Shown piece by piece: positions 1-6,050 of a stretch of DNA of 7,747 nt. Positions within the stretch are counted from its first letter, which is position 1; each line of letters begins with the position of its first letter. A program made the translations under genes and the position numbers. The stretch lies in assembly GCA_044439985.1 (NCBI GenBank), contig JBITAG010000035.1, positions 1 through 7,747 on the forward strand, in the 5' to 3' direction. The notes below the pieces were generated by a model. That model saw only the letters and a list, made by a program, of their open reading frames with translations. It ran no database searches and was not told the DNA's origin. Source of the DNA: JAJRXR01 sp044439985. GTDB taxonomy: Bacteria; Planctomycetota; Phycisphaerae; Phycisphaerales; UBA1924.

Positions 1-941
1 TGGTCATGCCCTCGCTCGTTGCGGGCAACACGGTCGTGCTCAAGCCCAGCGAGCAGACGCCCCTGATCGCGCAGGCGTACGCCGACGTACTCAACCAGTT
101 CCTGCCCGAGGGCGTGCTGCAGGTCATCCACGGCGCCGACGACCAGGGCAAGGCGCTCGTCGCCAGCGACGTGGACCTCATCGCCTTCACGGGCTCCAAG
201 GAAGTCGGCCAGAAGATCATGGCCGCGGCCGCGGGCGGCCTGAAGCGGCTCATCCTGGAGCTTGGCTCCAAGGACCCGCTGATTGTTCTGGAAGGCGCGG
301 ACCTCGACGCCGCGGCAACCTTCGCGGCCCGGAACAGCTTCCGCAACTGCGGGCAGGTCAGCGTCTCGACCGAGCGCATCTACGTCCAGGACACGGTCAA
401 GGACGCGTTCATGGACAAGCTCATCGAGCAGAGCAAGTCGTACACCGTCGGCAACGGCCTTGACGAGGGCACGGTCATCGGTCCCATGATCGACGAGAAT
501 CAAAAGGAGCACGTCGTCGCCCAGGTGCAGGACGCGACGAGCAAGGGCGCGAAGATCGTCTTCGGGGGCGAGGCCCGGGAAGGACGGTTCATGTCCCCCA
601 CTGTTCTGGACAACGTCTCGCACGAGATGGACATTATGAAGACCGAGACCTTCGGCCCCATCGCCTGCGTCATGGGCGTCAAGGACGTCGAGCAGGCGGT
701 CGAACTGGCCAACGACACGGAGTACGGGCTCGGCGGGGCCGTGTTCGGTCCCGAGGACCAGGCGCGGGCGGTGGCGCGTCGCCTGACCTCCGCGATGGTC
801 GGCGTCAACCGGGGCCTGGGCGGAGCGCCCGGATCGCCCTGGGTCGGCGCGAAGCAGAGCGGGTACAGCTACCACTCGGGCCCGATGGGGCACCGCCAGT
901 TCTGCCAGGTGCGGGTGGTGAGCGAGCCGAAGGGCACTTAG
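1..941 (+). CDS. Aldehyde dehydrogenase-family protein, C-terminal part (5' truncated by window), catalytic Cys replaced by Ser
   Basis: The reading frame is open from the window edge (codons begin at base 3) to TAG at 939-941, so the true start lies upstream; about 150-170 N-terminal residues of a typical 480-residue ALDH are missing. Family members oxidise aldehydes with NAD(P)+ in the cytoplasm. Numbering from the Met at base 6, visible motifs in order are KPSEQTP (13-19, cofactor binding), FTGSKEVG (61-68), LELGSK with the general-base Glu85, FRNCGQVSVSTER (112-124), ETFGP (equivalent of the conserved ExFGP), and a C-terminal KQSG motif. The catalytic Cys expected two residues after GQ is Ser119 (AGC, 360-362). 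The Glu85-Ser119 spacing of 34 equals E268-C302 in human ALDH2, so the alignment is secure. The ELGGK motif is also changed, to ELGSK. The fold is clear; dehydrogenase activity is doubtful and the substrate cannot be named. Confidence 0.9.
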   Translation, partial: VMPSLVAGNTVVLKPSEQTPLIAQAYADVLNQFLPEGVLQVIHGADDQGKALVASDVDLIAFTGSKEVGQKIMAAAAGGLKRLILELGSKDPLIVLEGADLDAAATFAARNSFRNCGQVSVSTERIYVQDTVKDAFMDKLIEQSKSYTVGNGLDEGTVIGPMIDENQKEHVVAQVQDATSKGAKIVFGGEAREGRFMSPTVLDNVSHEMDIMKTETFGPIACVMGVKDVEQAVELANDTEYGLGGAVFGPEDQARAVARRLTSAMVGVNRGLGGAPGSPWVGAKQSGYSYHSGPMGHRQFCQVRVVSEPKGT

Positions 942-970
942 TTCCCCTTCGAACACGGCGCCCATTGCGA

Positions 971-992
971 GCCTCGGACGGACGCCCGAGGC
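971..992 (+). terminator. Hairpin downstream of the ALDH gene, weak terminator candidate
   Basis: A 7-bp stem (GCCTCGG / CCGAGGC) with an 8-base loop lies 30 bases after the ALDH stop codon. It is not followed by a T-run, so any role in ending the plus-strand transcript would be Rho-dependent or simply protection of the 3' end. Confidence 0.3.
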
Positions 993-1007
993 TGGGCGGG
1001 AACAGGG

Positions 1008-1046
1008 AAAAAGGCCGCGGGCCCCGGGTCGTCCCCGGGGCCCGCG
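1008..1046 (-). terminator. Intrinsic terminator of rnpB
   Basis: A 13-bp, almost pure G/C stem (arms 1016-1028 and 1034-1046, 5-base loop) lies about 10 bases beyond the 3' end of the RNase P RNA. Read on the minus strand, three bases separate it from five T's (A's at 1008-1012 on the plus strand), which is the classic layout of a Rho-independent terminator. On the plus strand the same stem is followed only by GTTTG, so it could at best weakly stop transcripts arriving from the ALDH gene. Confidence 0.75.
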
Positions 1047-1056
1047 TTTGCGATCG

Positions 1057-1538
<482 letters not shown>

Positions 1539-1547
1539 GTACCCCTC

Positions 1548-1553
1548 ATCCTA
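1548..1553 (-). promoter_or_regulatory. Candidate -10 element for rnpB
   Basis: Read on the minus strand, TAGGAT lies 9 bases before the first base of helix P1, a fitting distance for a -10 hexamer. No convincing -35 hexamer is found 16-18 bases further upstream, so this rests on position alone. The 68-base divergent gap with the plus-strand gene at 1607 must hold both start regions. Confidence 0.3.
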
Positions 1554-1606
1554 GGGGCGTCCCTGACCGCACGGCGGAGGCCCTGCTGCGGTACGATCCG
1601 TCGCCC

Positions 1607-2647
1607 ATGCCCGACCCGACCGATCACCCCCACGCCGTCGCCTGGCTCGCGCCCGACCAAGCTCCGGGCGTCCGCGCCGTCGCCGAGGCGTGCGGGCTCA
1701 GGATCACCTCCGCCGGCTCCCCCGAGAAGGGAAAGTCCGGGGGGGTGGCGGACACGCTCGGCGCCGAGCCGATCGACGACCTGCGCAGCGCCTTCGCCGC
1801 TGCAGAGGCGGACCTCATCCTGATCACCTCCCCCGGCTCCTTCGGCGCCGGGGACGGACCGGACGCCCAGAGTGTGCTCGGCGCCCGGGAGCGGGGCGTC
1901 AGGATCGCCAGCCTCGAGCCCGTCCCCGCCAGCGCCCTGGAACTCGGGGGGGGCGGGTGGACGCGATCGACGCACGGCGTGCGCCCGATCGACGCGATCC
2001 GCGTGGCGCCCATGATGGGGTTCGGGCGAAGCTGGCGCGACGCCGCGGACGCGATCGAGAACTTCGGCCCCGTGCGCACGCTGCACGTCGAGGCCCTGGG
2101 CCGACCGGAGCACGGGTCGCTCGGCGCCCGCCTGCACAGCGCCATGGGCCTGGTCCATGCGCGGCTGGGGATGCCTGAGATGATCTACGCCTCCTCGGTC
2201 GGCCCGATCGCCGGGGTCTCCCGGACCGTCTCGGACGACTCGCTCCGAAACCTGCACGGGGACGTCAGCGCGGTGCTGCGCTACGCCGACGGACGGGCGG
2301 CGAGCATCGTCGCCTCCAACCAGTCCCCCGCCTGGGACCACAGCGCCCTGATGCTCGGGGAGGAGGGTCGGCTCCGCATCACCGACGACTCGATGCGGTG
2401 GGACCACCTCAGCGCCGAGGAACCGGACGAGCAACAGGTCGCCTGGGCGCCGGCGCTGGGCCAGCTCGGTCCTTTCGAGCGGGCGCTGGCCGACGCGATC
2501 GCCCGCCTGCTCGATCCGCGCACGCCCGCGGACGTGCCGGTCGATCACGCCAGCGTGCTCGCGATGAGCCAGGCGGCGCTCCTGAGCGCTCGCACGGGAC
2601 AGGGCGAATCCGCGGACATGATCCGCAAGCTCGCCATCGGCGAGTGA
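1607..2647 (+). CDS. Gfo/Idh/MocA-like protein, apparently degenerate (346 aa)
   Basis: The family consists of NAD(P)-dependent sugar and cyclitol oxidoreductases with an N-terminal Rossmann domain and a C-terminal alpha/beta domain. The C-terminal half carries the resemblance: the ARLHSAMGLVHARLGMPEMIYA stretch, LHGDVSAVLRYADGRAASIVASN, and LLGEEGRLRITDD-type strands (here LMLGEEGRLRITDD). The N-terminal half is poor: no GxGxxG dinucleotide loop follows the first strand (HAVAWLAP), and the EKP catalytic motif appears as LEPVPAS after a normal DLILITSPG strand, without the Lys. Activity is therefore uncertain, and a binding or non-catalytic role is possible. The frame is open back to 965, but that extension is antisense to rnpB; the first Met beyond it (1607) gives an ordinary family length. 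No good Shine-Dalgarno lies close to it (GGAGG at 1576-1580 is too far). The stop is 14 bases from the convergent CBS gene, with no clear terminator between them. Confidence 0.8.
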   Translation: MPDPTDHPHAVAWLAPDQAPGVRAVAEACGLRITSAGSPEKGKSGGVADTLGAEPIDDLRSAFAAAEADLILITSPGSFGAGDGPDAQSVLGARERGVRIASLEPVPASALELGGGGWTRSTHGVRPIDAIRVAPMMGFGRSWRDAADAIENFGPVRTLHVEALGRPEHGSLGARLHSAMGLVHARLGMPEMIYASSVGPIAGVSRTVSDDSLRNLHGDVSAVLRYADGRAASIVASNQSPAWDHSALMLGEEGRLRITDDSMRWDHLSAEEPDEQQVAWAPALGQLGPFERALADAIARLLDPRTPADVPVDHASVLAMSQAALLSARTGQGESADMIRKLAIGE

Positions 2648-2661
2648 CCCCCACGGGAACG

Positions 2662-3102
2662 TCAGAGGGACGCGCCGCCCGAGATGTACGCCTCCATGTG
2701 GCGGATCGTCTCCACGAGCGTCTCGTTCTCCACCAGATTCAGGTCCCCGATCGAGAGCATCCCCAGCAGCTGGCCCTGATCAACAACCGGCAGGTGGCGG
2801 ACGCGCCGCTCGCGCATCACGTGCCGGGCCTCGCCGATCCGTGTCTCGGGGGCGCAGGTGAGCACCTCGCGGGTCATCACCTGGGAGACGAGCGTGCGGC
2901 TGGGGTCACGTTCGGCGGCGACCACCCGGGTCAGGATGTCGCGTTCCGAGAGGATGCCGACCATCGCGCCCTCATCGAGGACAACGAGGGCGCCGACCCG
3001 AGCGTCGTTCATGACCCGGGCCGCTTCGAGCACCGTGCCCGAGACGGAAACCGAATGCACCGTCGAGCCCTTGTGGGCGATGAGTTCTCGAACGCTTTGC
3101 AT
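2662..3102 (-). CDS. Two-CBS-domain protein (146 aa)
   Basis: The protein is essentially a tandem pair of CBS domains (about residues 8-62 and 72-132), which form a Bateman module that usually binds adenine nucleotides or S-adenosylmethionine and senses energy or redox state. The first repeat contains VLEAARVMNDARVGALVVLDEGAMVGILSERDILTRV, with the typical G-I-L-S-E-R-D-I signature. The second has GEARHVMRERRVRHLPVVDQGQLLGMLSIGDL. No catalytic or membrane domain is attached, so it should be a soluble stand-alone regulator with an unknown partner. The start is well supported: GGAGAGG (plus 3107-3113) sits 4 bases before the ATG. A terminator-like hairpin upstream suggests transcription separate from the zinc-ribbon/tyrS group. 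Domain call is firm; biological role is not visible. Confidence 0.92.
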   Translation of the reverse strand: MQSVRELIAHKGSTVHSVSVSGTVLEAARVMNDARVGALVVLDEGAMVGILSERDILTRVVAAERDPSRTLVSQVMTREVLTCAPETRIGEARHVMRERRVRHLPVVDQGQLLGMLSIGDLNLVENETLVETIRHMEAYISGGASL

Positions 3103-3155
3103 GACGCCTCTCCAGCGACCGATCGCGCGGTCCGTGGCGGCGCCCGCACACGTAC

Positions 3156-3173
3156 GCGGCGTGCAAACGCCGC
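3156..3173 (-). other. Small hairpin in the leader of the CBS gene
   Basis: A 6-bp stem, GCGGCG / CGCCGC, with a 6-base loop lies in the 139-base gap upstream of the CBS-domain gene, between the candidate promoter and the ribosome binding site. It may just reflect high GC content. No riboswitch class is recognised. Confidence 0.25.
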
Positions 3174-3191
3174 CGTGCCAGTGACTTGCAC

Positions 3192-3220
3192 AGTATCGCA
3201 GAATCGTGCTCGCCAGAAAA
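3192..3220 (-). promoter_or_regulatory. Candidate promoter for the CBS-domain gene
   Basis: On the minus strand GATACT (plus 3192-3197) lies 17 bases after TTTTCT (plus 3215-3220), matching 4 of 6 -10 and about 3 of 6 -35 consensus positions. The -35 overlaps the T-tract of the terminator-like hairpin of the preceding gene. It would give a leader of about 80 bases. Support is weak beyond spacing and location. Confidence 0.3.
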
Positions 3221-3242
3221 GGCCCCTCTGCAGGGCGTTTTT
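3215..3242 (-). terminator. Bidirectional-looking hairpin terminator after the zinc-ribbon gene
   Basis: The core GCCCCTCTGCAGGGC (3222-3236) folds into a short GC stem. Read on the minus strand it directly follows the zinc-ribbon stop codon and ends in CTTTTCT. Read on the plus strand it is followed by GTTTTTC. The flanking A- and T-tracts can extend the stem, so the element fits an intrinsic terminator on either strand. The natural user is the minus-strand tyrS/zinc-ribbon transcript. Confidence 0.55.
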
Positions 3243-3631
3243 CAGGTCAGCAGCCAGAGGGTGACGACCCCGAGACCGAAGACGCACCCGAAGAACCCGA
3301 GCACCTGCCCGGCGCCGGAGAGGTGGCGGGCGGAGGCCGAGATCCCTCCCCGCTGGTAGTCCCGCTCGATGGTGGCCGAGTTGTAGAGGGCCAGGGCGCC
3401 GAGCACGATCCCCCCGAATCCAAAGAGCAGCACCGCCGGCAGGGAGAAGAGTCCGAGGAGAAAGGCGCCCCACGCCCTGGACCACCCGCCCCCGGCGATC
3501 AGTCGGGCGAGTTCGGGTCGCCAGATCGGATCGCCGCACTCGGGGCAGCGCCCCTCGACGAGCTGACCGGTCAGGTCGTAGCCGCAGGTGATGCAGAGCG
3601 GCGCCCCGCGCTCACGCCCAGCGGGTGACAT
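3242..3631 (-). CDS. Zinc-ribbon membrane protein (129 aa)
   Basis: The N-terminus carries a four-Cys zinc ribbon (Cys13, Cys16, Cys29, Cys32 in CITCGYDL...RCPECG), a module very common in planctomycete membrane proteins. It is followed by a hydrophobic stretch (about 54-83), probably one or two helices, then a short polar loop and a final helix (about 106-129) running to the C-terminus. It is predicted to sit in the cytoplasmic membrane with the ribbon on one face. No enzymatic motif is visible and no function can be assigned. The ATG at 3631 is the only in-frame start near the ribbon, and it lies inside the end of tyrS with a 20-base overlap, which implies co-transcription and probably translational coupling. 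The frame stays open further upstream within tyrS, but that part is a low-complexity Ser/Arg/Pro shadow of the tyrS frame. Confidence 0.75.
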   Translation of the reverse strand: MSPAGRERGAPLCITCGYDLTGQLVEGRCPECGDPIWRPELARLIAGGGWSRAWGAFLLGLFSLPAVLLFGFGGIVLGALALYNSATIERDYQRGGISASARHLSGAGQVLGFFGCVFGLGVVTLWLLT

Positions 3632-4913
3632 GCCAGGCTTTCTTGCCGCGACGCAGCGCGATGGTGGAGCCGTGGAGCAGATCAGCGCTGGAGAGCGTGC
3701 GCCCCTCCTCTGCCCTGGCGCCGTTGATCGAGACCGAGCCGTTGGCGACGAACTCGCGCGCCTCTCGCTTGGACTTGGCCAGCCCCGTCTCAACGAGCAG
3801 GTCAACCAGGTCGGCGCCCTCGAGCATCGCTTTGTCGTGCTCGCTGGAGGGGACCTCACTGAAGACCTCGTTCAGCGTCTTCTCGTTCAGCGACGCGATG
3901 TCGCCCGAGAACAGGGCCCGGCCCGCGGCCTCGGCCTGCTCCATCTCCTCCCGCCCGTGCAGAAGCGTCGTGGCCTCCTGCGCCAGGCGGCGCTGGGCGG
4001 CGCGCTTGCCGGGCGCCCGGGCGTGCTCCTCCTCCAGCGATTCGATCTCCTCCCGGGGCAGGAACGTGAAAACGCGGAGGAAGTTCCTGACGTCCTCATC
4101 GGAGCAGTTGAGCCAGAACTGGTAGTAGGCGTACGGGCTGGTGCGGGCGGCGGTGAGCCAGATGGCGCCGGACTCGGTCTTGCCGAACTTCCCGCCGTCC
4201 GCCTTGGTGACAAGGGGGGCGGTGAAGCCGAAGGCGCTGGCCTCCGCGTCGCGTGCGAACGCGTCGCGTCGGATGAGGTCGGCGCCCGCCACGATGTTGC
4301 CGTACTGGTCGGAGCCGCCGCACTGGACACTGATCCCCTCGCTCCGGAACAGGTGCAGGAAGTCGTACGCCTGCAGGATCATGTAGCTGAACTCGGTGTA
4401 GCTGATGCCCTGCTCGCGGTCCTCGAGCCGGCTCTTGACCGAGTCCTTCTGGATCATCATGTTGACGCTGAAGTGCTTGCCCACGTCGCGCAGCACATCG
4501 ATGTAGCTGAGCGTGGTCAGCCAGTCCGCGTTGTTCACGATCCGGTGCGCCCGGCCCTCCACCTGACCGAGCACGTTCTCGAAGATCGGGCGCTGGGCGG
4601 CGACGTTGGCCTCGACGCGCTCGGGGGTCTGGAGCTGGCGCTCGGCGGACTTGCCGGAGGGATCCCCGATGAGGCCCGTGCCCCCCCCCGTCAGGACGAC
4701 CGCCTCGTGCCCGGCCCGCTTGGCGTGGGCCAGGAGCATGATCGGGACGAGGTTCCCGATGGTGAGGCTGTCGGCGGTCGGATCGAACCCGGCGTAGATG
4801 CGCCGGGGGCCGGTCCGCAGGTGTTCGCCGAGGCCCTCGCGGTCGGTGGCGTCCTTGAGCAGGCCGCGCCATTCGAGTTCGGGCAGAAAGTCGCTGGGTT
4901 GGGGGGGTGCCAT
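3612..4913 (-). CDS. tyrS: Tyrosyl-tRNA synthetase (433 aa)
   Basis: This class I enzyme charges tRNA-Tyr with tyrosine using ATP. The sequence aligns along its length with E. coli TyrRS: YAGFDPTADSL (40-50), GLIGDPSGKSAER (80-92), DVGKHFSVNMMI (143-154), the tyrosine-pocket SYMILQAYD (176-184), GGSDQYGNI (199-207), the KMSKS-equivalent KFGKT (242-246, as in E. coli), PYAYYQFWLN, and a C-terminal S4 RNA-binding domain (about 365-430). The HIGH signature is TIGN here (Thr51, Asn54), so both His are replaced. The ATG at 4913 was chosen because it gives normal family length; a GTG at 4955 would add 14 low-complexity residues. Neither has a clear Shine-Dalgarno. A TATCCT 8 bases before the ATG could be a -10 of a very short-leader transcript, but no -35 is seen. 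The gene follows the prepilin gene by 50 bases and overlaps the zinc-ribbon gene. Confidence 0.95.
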   Translation of the reverse strand: MAPPQPSDFLPELEWRGLLKDATDREGLGEHLRTGPRRIYAGFDPTADSLTIGNLVPIMLLAHAKRAGHEAVVLTGGGTGLIGDPSGKSAERQLQTPERVEANVAAQRPIFENVLGQVEGRAHRIVNNADWLTTLSYIDVLRDVGKHFSVNMMIQKDSVKSRLEDREQGISYTEFSYMILQAYDFLHLFRSEGISVQCGGSDQYGNIVAGADLIRRDAFARDAEASAFGFTAPLVTKADGGKFGKTESGAIWLTAARTSPYAYYQFWLNCSDEDVRNFLRVFTFLPREEIESLEEEHARAPGKRAAQRRLAQEATTLLHGREEMEQAEAAGRALFSGDIASLNEKTLNEVFSEVPSSEHDKAMLEGADLVDLLVETGLAKSKREAREFVANGSVSINGARAEEGRTLSSADLLHGSTIALRRGKKAWHVTRWA

Positions 4914-4938
4914 CGGGGGCAAGGATACCCCGCGAGAA

Positions 4939-4953
4939 GGGGGCCCGGCCCCC
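4939..4953 (-). terminator. Short GC hairpin between the prepilin gene and tyrS
   Basis: GGGGGC and GCCCCC form a 6-bp stem with a 3-base loop in the 50-base gap. On the minus strand only TTCT follows, so it is a weak terminator candidate. It may reduce read-through from the prepilin-like gene into tyrS. Confidence 0.3.
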
Positions 4954-4963
4954 ACCGTCGGGG

Positions 4964-5872
4964 TCAGGGCGTGATCGACCAGTCCGGCTCGCTCGCCTGG
5001 TCGGACCAGTGGCGCATGTCGTTGAGTTCTTCCCAGTTCATCGTGCGCCCGCTCCCGTCGAACATCGCGGTCACGGCCCGCCCCTCGTAGCGGAGGGAGA
5101 CGAAGCCGGCGTTGTTGCCCGGGTCCTCGGGCTCCTCCTGGTACGTCTCGTCCCAGAGCCGCCCCTGCTGGGAGATGAAACGCGGGGGGAGGACCTGGTA
5201 GTAGCCCTCCGGGTCGGACAGGTAGTCGAGGCCGAAGTCGTTCTTCCCGCGGGCGCTGGCGAAGGTGATCAGGTCGCTGGGGCGCCGGGCCTCGAAGCGC
5301 CGGCGGAGGAAGAAGTCGCCGAAGAAGGCGCGGGCCTGGAGATCGCGGGTCCCGTCGGCCTCGTAGGCGTAGTGGTTCGAGCTTCCCCCGATGAAGACGA
5401 CGTTGGCGCCGAAGGAGGGGAAGAGGCTGATGACGTACTGGTAATCCGGCTGGTCGCGGATGTCGGCGAGGGCCTGCTCGTCCTCGTACAGGCCGCGCCA
5501 GTTGTAATCGAACGTGGGCGCCAGACGCCAGGGGTAGCGGCGGGCGACCTCCGGGATCGTCTCGAGGGGGCGCCCGGTCTCGTCGCGGGGGGTGTTGGAG
5601 CCGGTGACGTGCCCCCGGGCGGCGTACCCGATGAGCAGGTCGTCGTTGTTCTCGTCGGCGTAGAGCCCGTACGCGATCATGAGCTGGCGAGCGGCGGAGA
5701 GAGACCGGACGCGATAGGTGCAGGCCCGGGCCTTGCCGAGGGCGGGAAGCAGAATCCCGATCAGCAGGGCGATGATCGCGATGACGACGAGCAGCTCAAT
5801 GAGCGTAAACCCCTGTCGTTTCCTGCCGATGCGACTCGATCGGGGGGAAGATTCAGGGGGCGGCATGGTCAT
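4964..5872 (-). CDS. Prepilin-type N-terminal cleavage/methylation domain protein (302 aa)
   Basis: A basic leader of 21 residues ends in RKRQG, followed by FTLIELLVVIAIIALLIGILLPALGKAR. This is a type IV/type II pseudopilin signal: prepilin peptidase would cut after Gly21, and Glu26 is the conserved Glu5 of the mature protein. The remaining 250 residues form a soluble, aromatic-rich globular head ending in a MFDGSGRTMNWEELNDMRHWSDQA segment, reminiscent of the C-terminal part of the many planctomycete proteins with this N-terminus. It is likely anchored in the inner membrane with the head in the periplasm. No pilus assembly genes are nearby. The start at 5872 is supported by GGAGAG three bases upstream (read GGAGAGCAG-ATG); the frame remains open to 5977 without support, and that extension would cross the divergent promoter region. 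The precise role is unknown. Confidence 0.88.
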   Translation of the reverse strand: MTMPPPESSPRSSRIGRKRQGFTLIELLVVIAIIALLIGILLPALGKARACTYRVRSLSAARQLMIAYGLYADENNDDLLIGYAARGHVTGSNTPRDETGRPLETIPEVARRYPWRLAPTFDYNWRGLYEDEQALADIRDQPDYQYVISLFPSFGANVVFIGGSSNHYAYEADGTRDLQARAFFGDFFLRRRFEARRPSDLITFASARGKNDFGLDYLSDPEGYYQVLPPRFISQQGRLWDETYQEEPEDPGNNAGFVSLRYEGRAVTAMFDGSGRTMNWEELNDMRHWSDQASEPDWSITP

Positions 5873-5923
5873 CTGCTCTCCACAACGGGCCCGTCCGGGG
5901 CACACTTTAGTCGCGCGAGGCGC

Positions 5924-5953
5924 TTGACGCGATTGAGACTCAGTCTCAATACT
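5924..5953 (+). promoter_or_regulatory. Candidate sigma70-type promoter for the secreted dockerin gene
   Basis: TTGACG (5924-5929) is a near-perfect -35 box, followed after 18 bases by AATACT (5948-5953). An alternative -10, TACTAT (5950-5955), would give a 20-base spacer. Transcription would start near 5960, leaving a leader of about 90 bases before the ATG at 6051. The Fur-like palindrome fills most of the spacer, a typical place for a repressor. For the divergent prepilin gene only a weak -10-like TAAAGT (plus 5904-5909 complement) is seen. Confidence 0.5.
5932..5950. promoter_or_regulatory. Perfect 9-1-9 palindrome, Fur-family operator candidate
   Basis: ATTGAGACT-C-AGTCTCAAT is an exact inverted repeat with 9-base arms and one central base, the same 19-base geometry as classical Fur boxes. 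Its TGAGA...TCTCA core is shared with Pseudomonas-type Fur sites, and I count 14 of 19 identical positions to the AATGAGAATGATTCTCATT form as I recall it. It is AT-rich compared with the surroundings and lies between the -35 and -10 of the plus-strand promoter, about 60 bases from the start of the divergent prepilin gene. Binding by Fur, Zur or another metal-sensing relative is inference; no regulator gene is in the window. Confidence 0.55.
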
Positions 5954-5958
5954 ATCGC

Positions 5959-5982
5959 CCCGGGTTGGAGGTTCCACCCGGG
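5959..5982 (+). other. 5' leader hairpin
   Basis: CCCGGGT and ACCCGGG form a 7-bp stem with a 10-base loop at the predicted beginning of the leader of the dockerin gene. Such a hairpin at a transcript's 5' end could protect it from decay. That role is inferred from position. Confidence 0.35.
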
Positions 5983-6017
5983 CCGCCCACCCCCACCCGG
6001 ACGCGATGGCCCGACGA

Positions 6018-6031
6018 GGGACGCGCGTCCC
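6018..6031 (+). other. Perfect 14-base palindrome before the ribosome binding site
   Basis: GGGACGCGCGTCCC ends six bases before the Shine-Dalgarno GGAGGT at 6037-6042. As RNA it can fold as a 5-bp stem with a 4-base loop. It could influence access to the ribosome binding site or be a protein site. In DNA this GC-rich, a chance origin is also possible. Confidence 0.3.
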
Positions 6032-6050
6032 CGCTCGGAGGTCTTAGAGC

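Noticed and set aside
3009..3539. 176-residue minus-strand frame overlapping the zinc-ribbon and CBS genes
   Set aside because: Arg-rich shadow translation that conflicts with two better supported genes.
3632..3859. N-terminal extension of the zinc-ribbon frame within tyrS
   Set aside because: It is the Ser/Arg/Pro-rich out-of-frame reading of tyrS; the ribbon begins shortly after the ATG at 3631.
4775..4795. GGTTCGATCC resembling a tRNA T-arm on the minus strand
   Set aside because: It encodes the conserved AGFDPTAD segment of TyrRS; no acceptor or anticodon arms are present.
3588..5090. 500-residue plus-strand open frame opposite tyrS
   Set aside because: High GC content keeps antisense frames open. 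The minus strand encodes an unmistakable TyrRS, and the plus-strand translation has no recognisable motif.
5873..5977. N-terminal extension of the prepilin frame
   Set aside because: It would run through the palindrome and promoter, and the ATG at 5872 has a good Shine-Dalgarno and a normal prepilin leader length.
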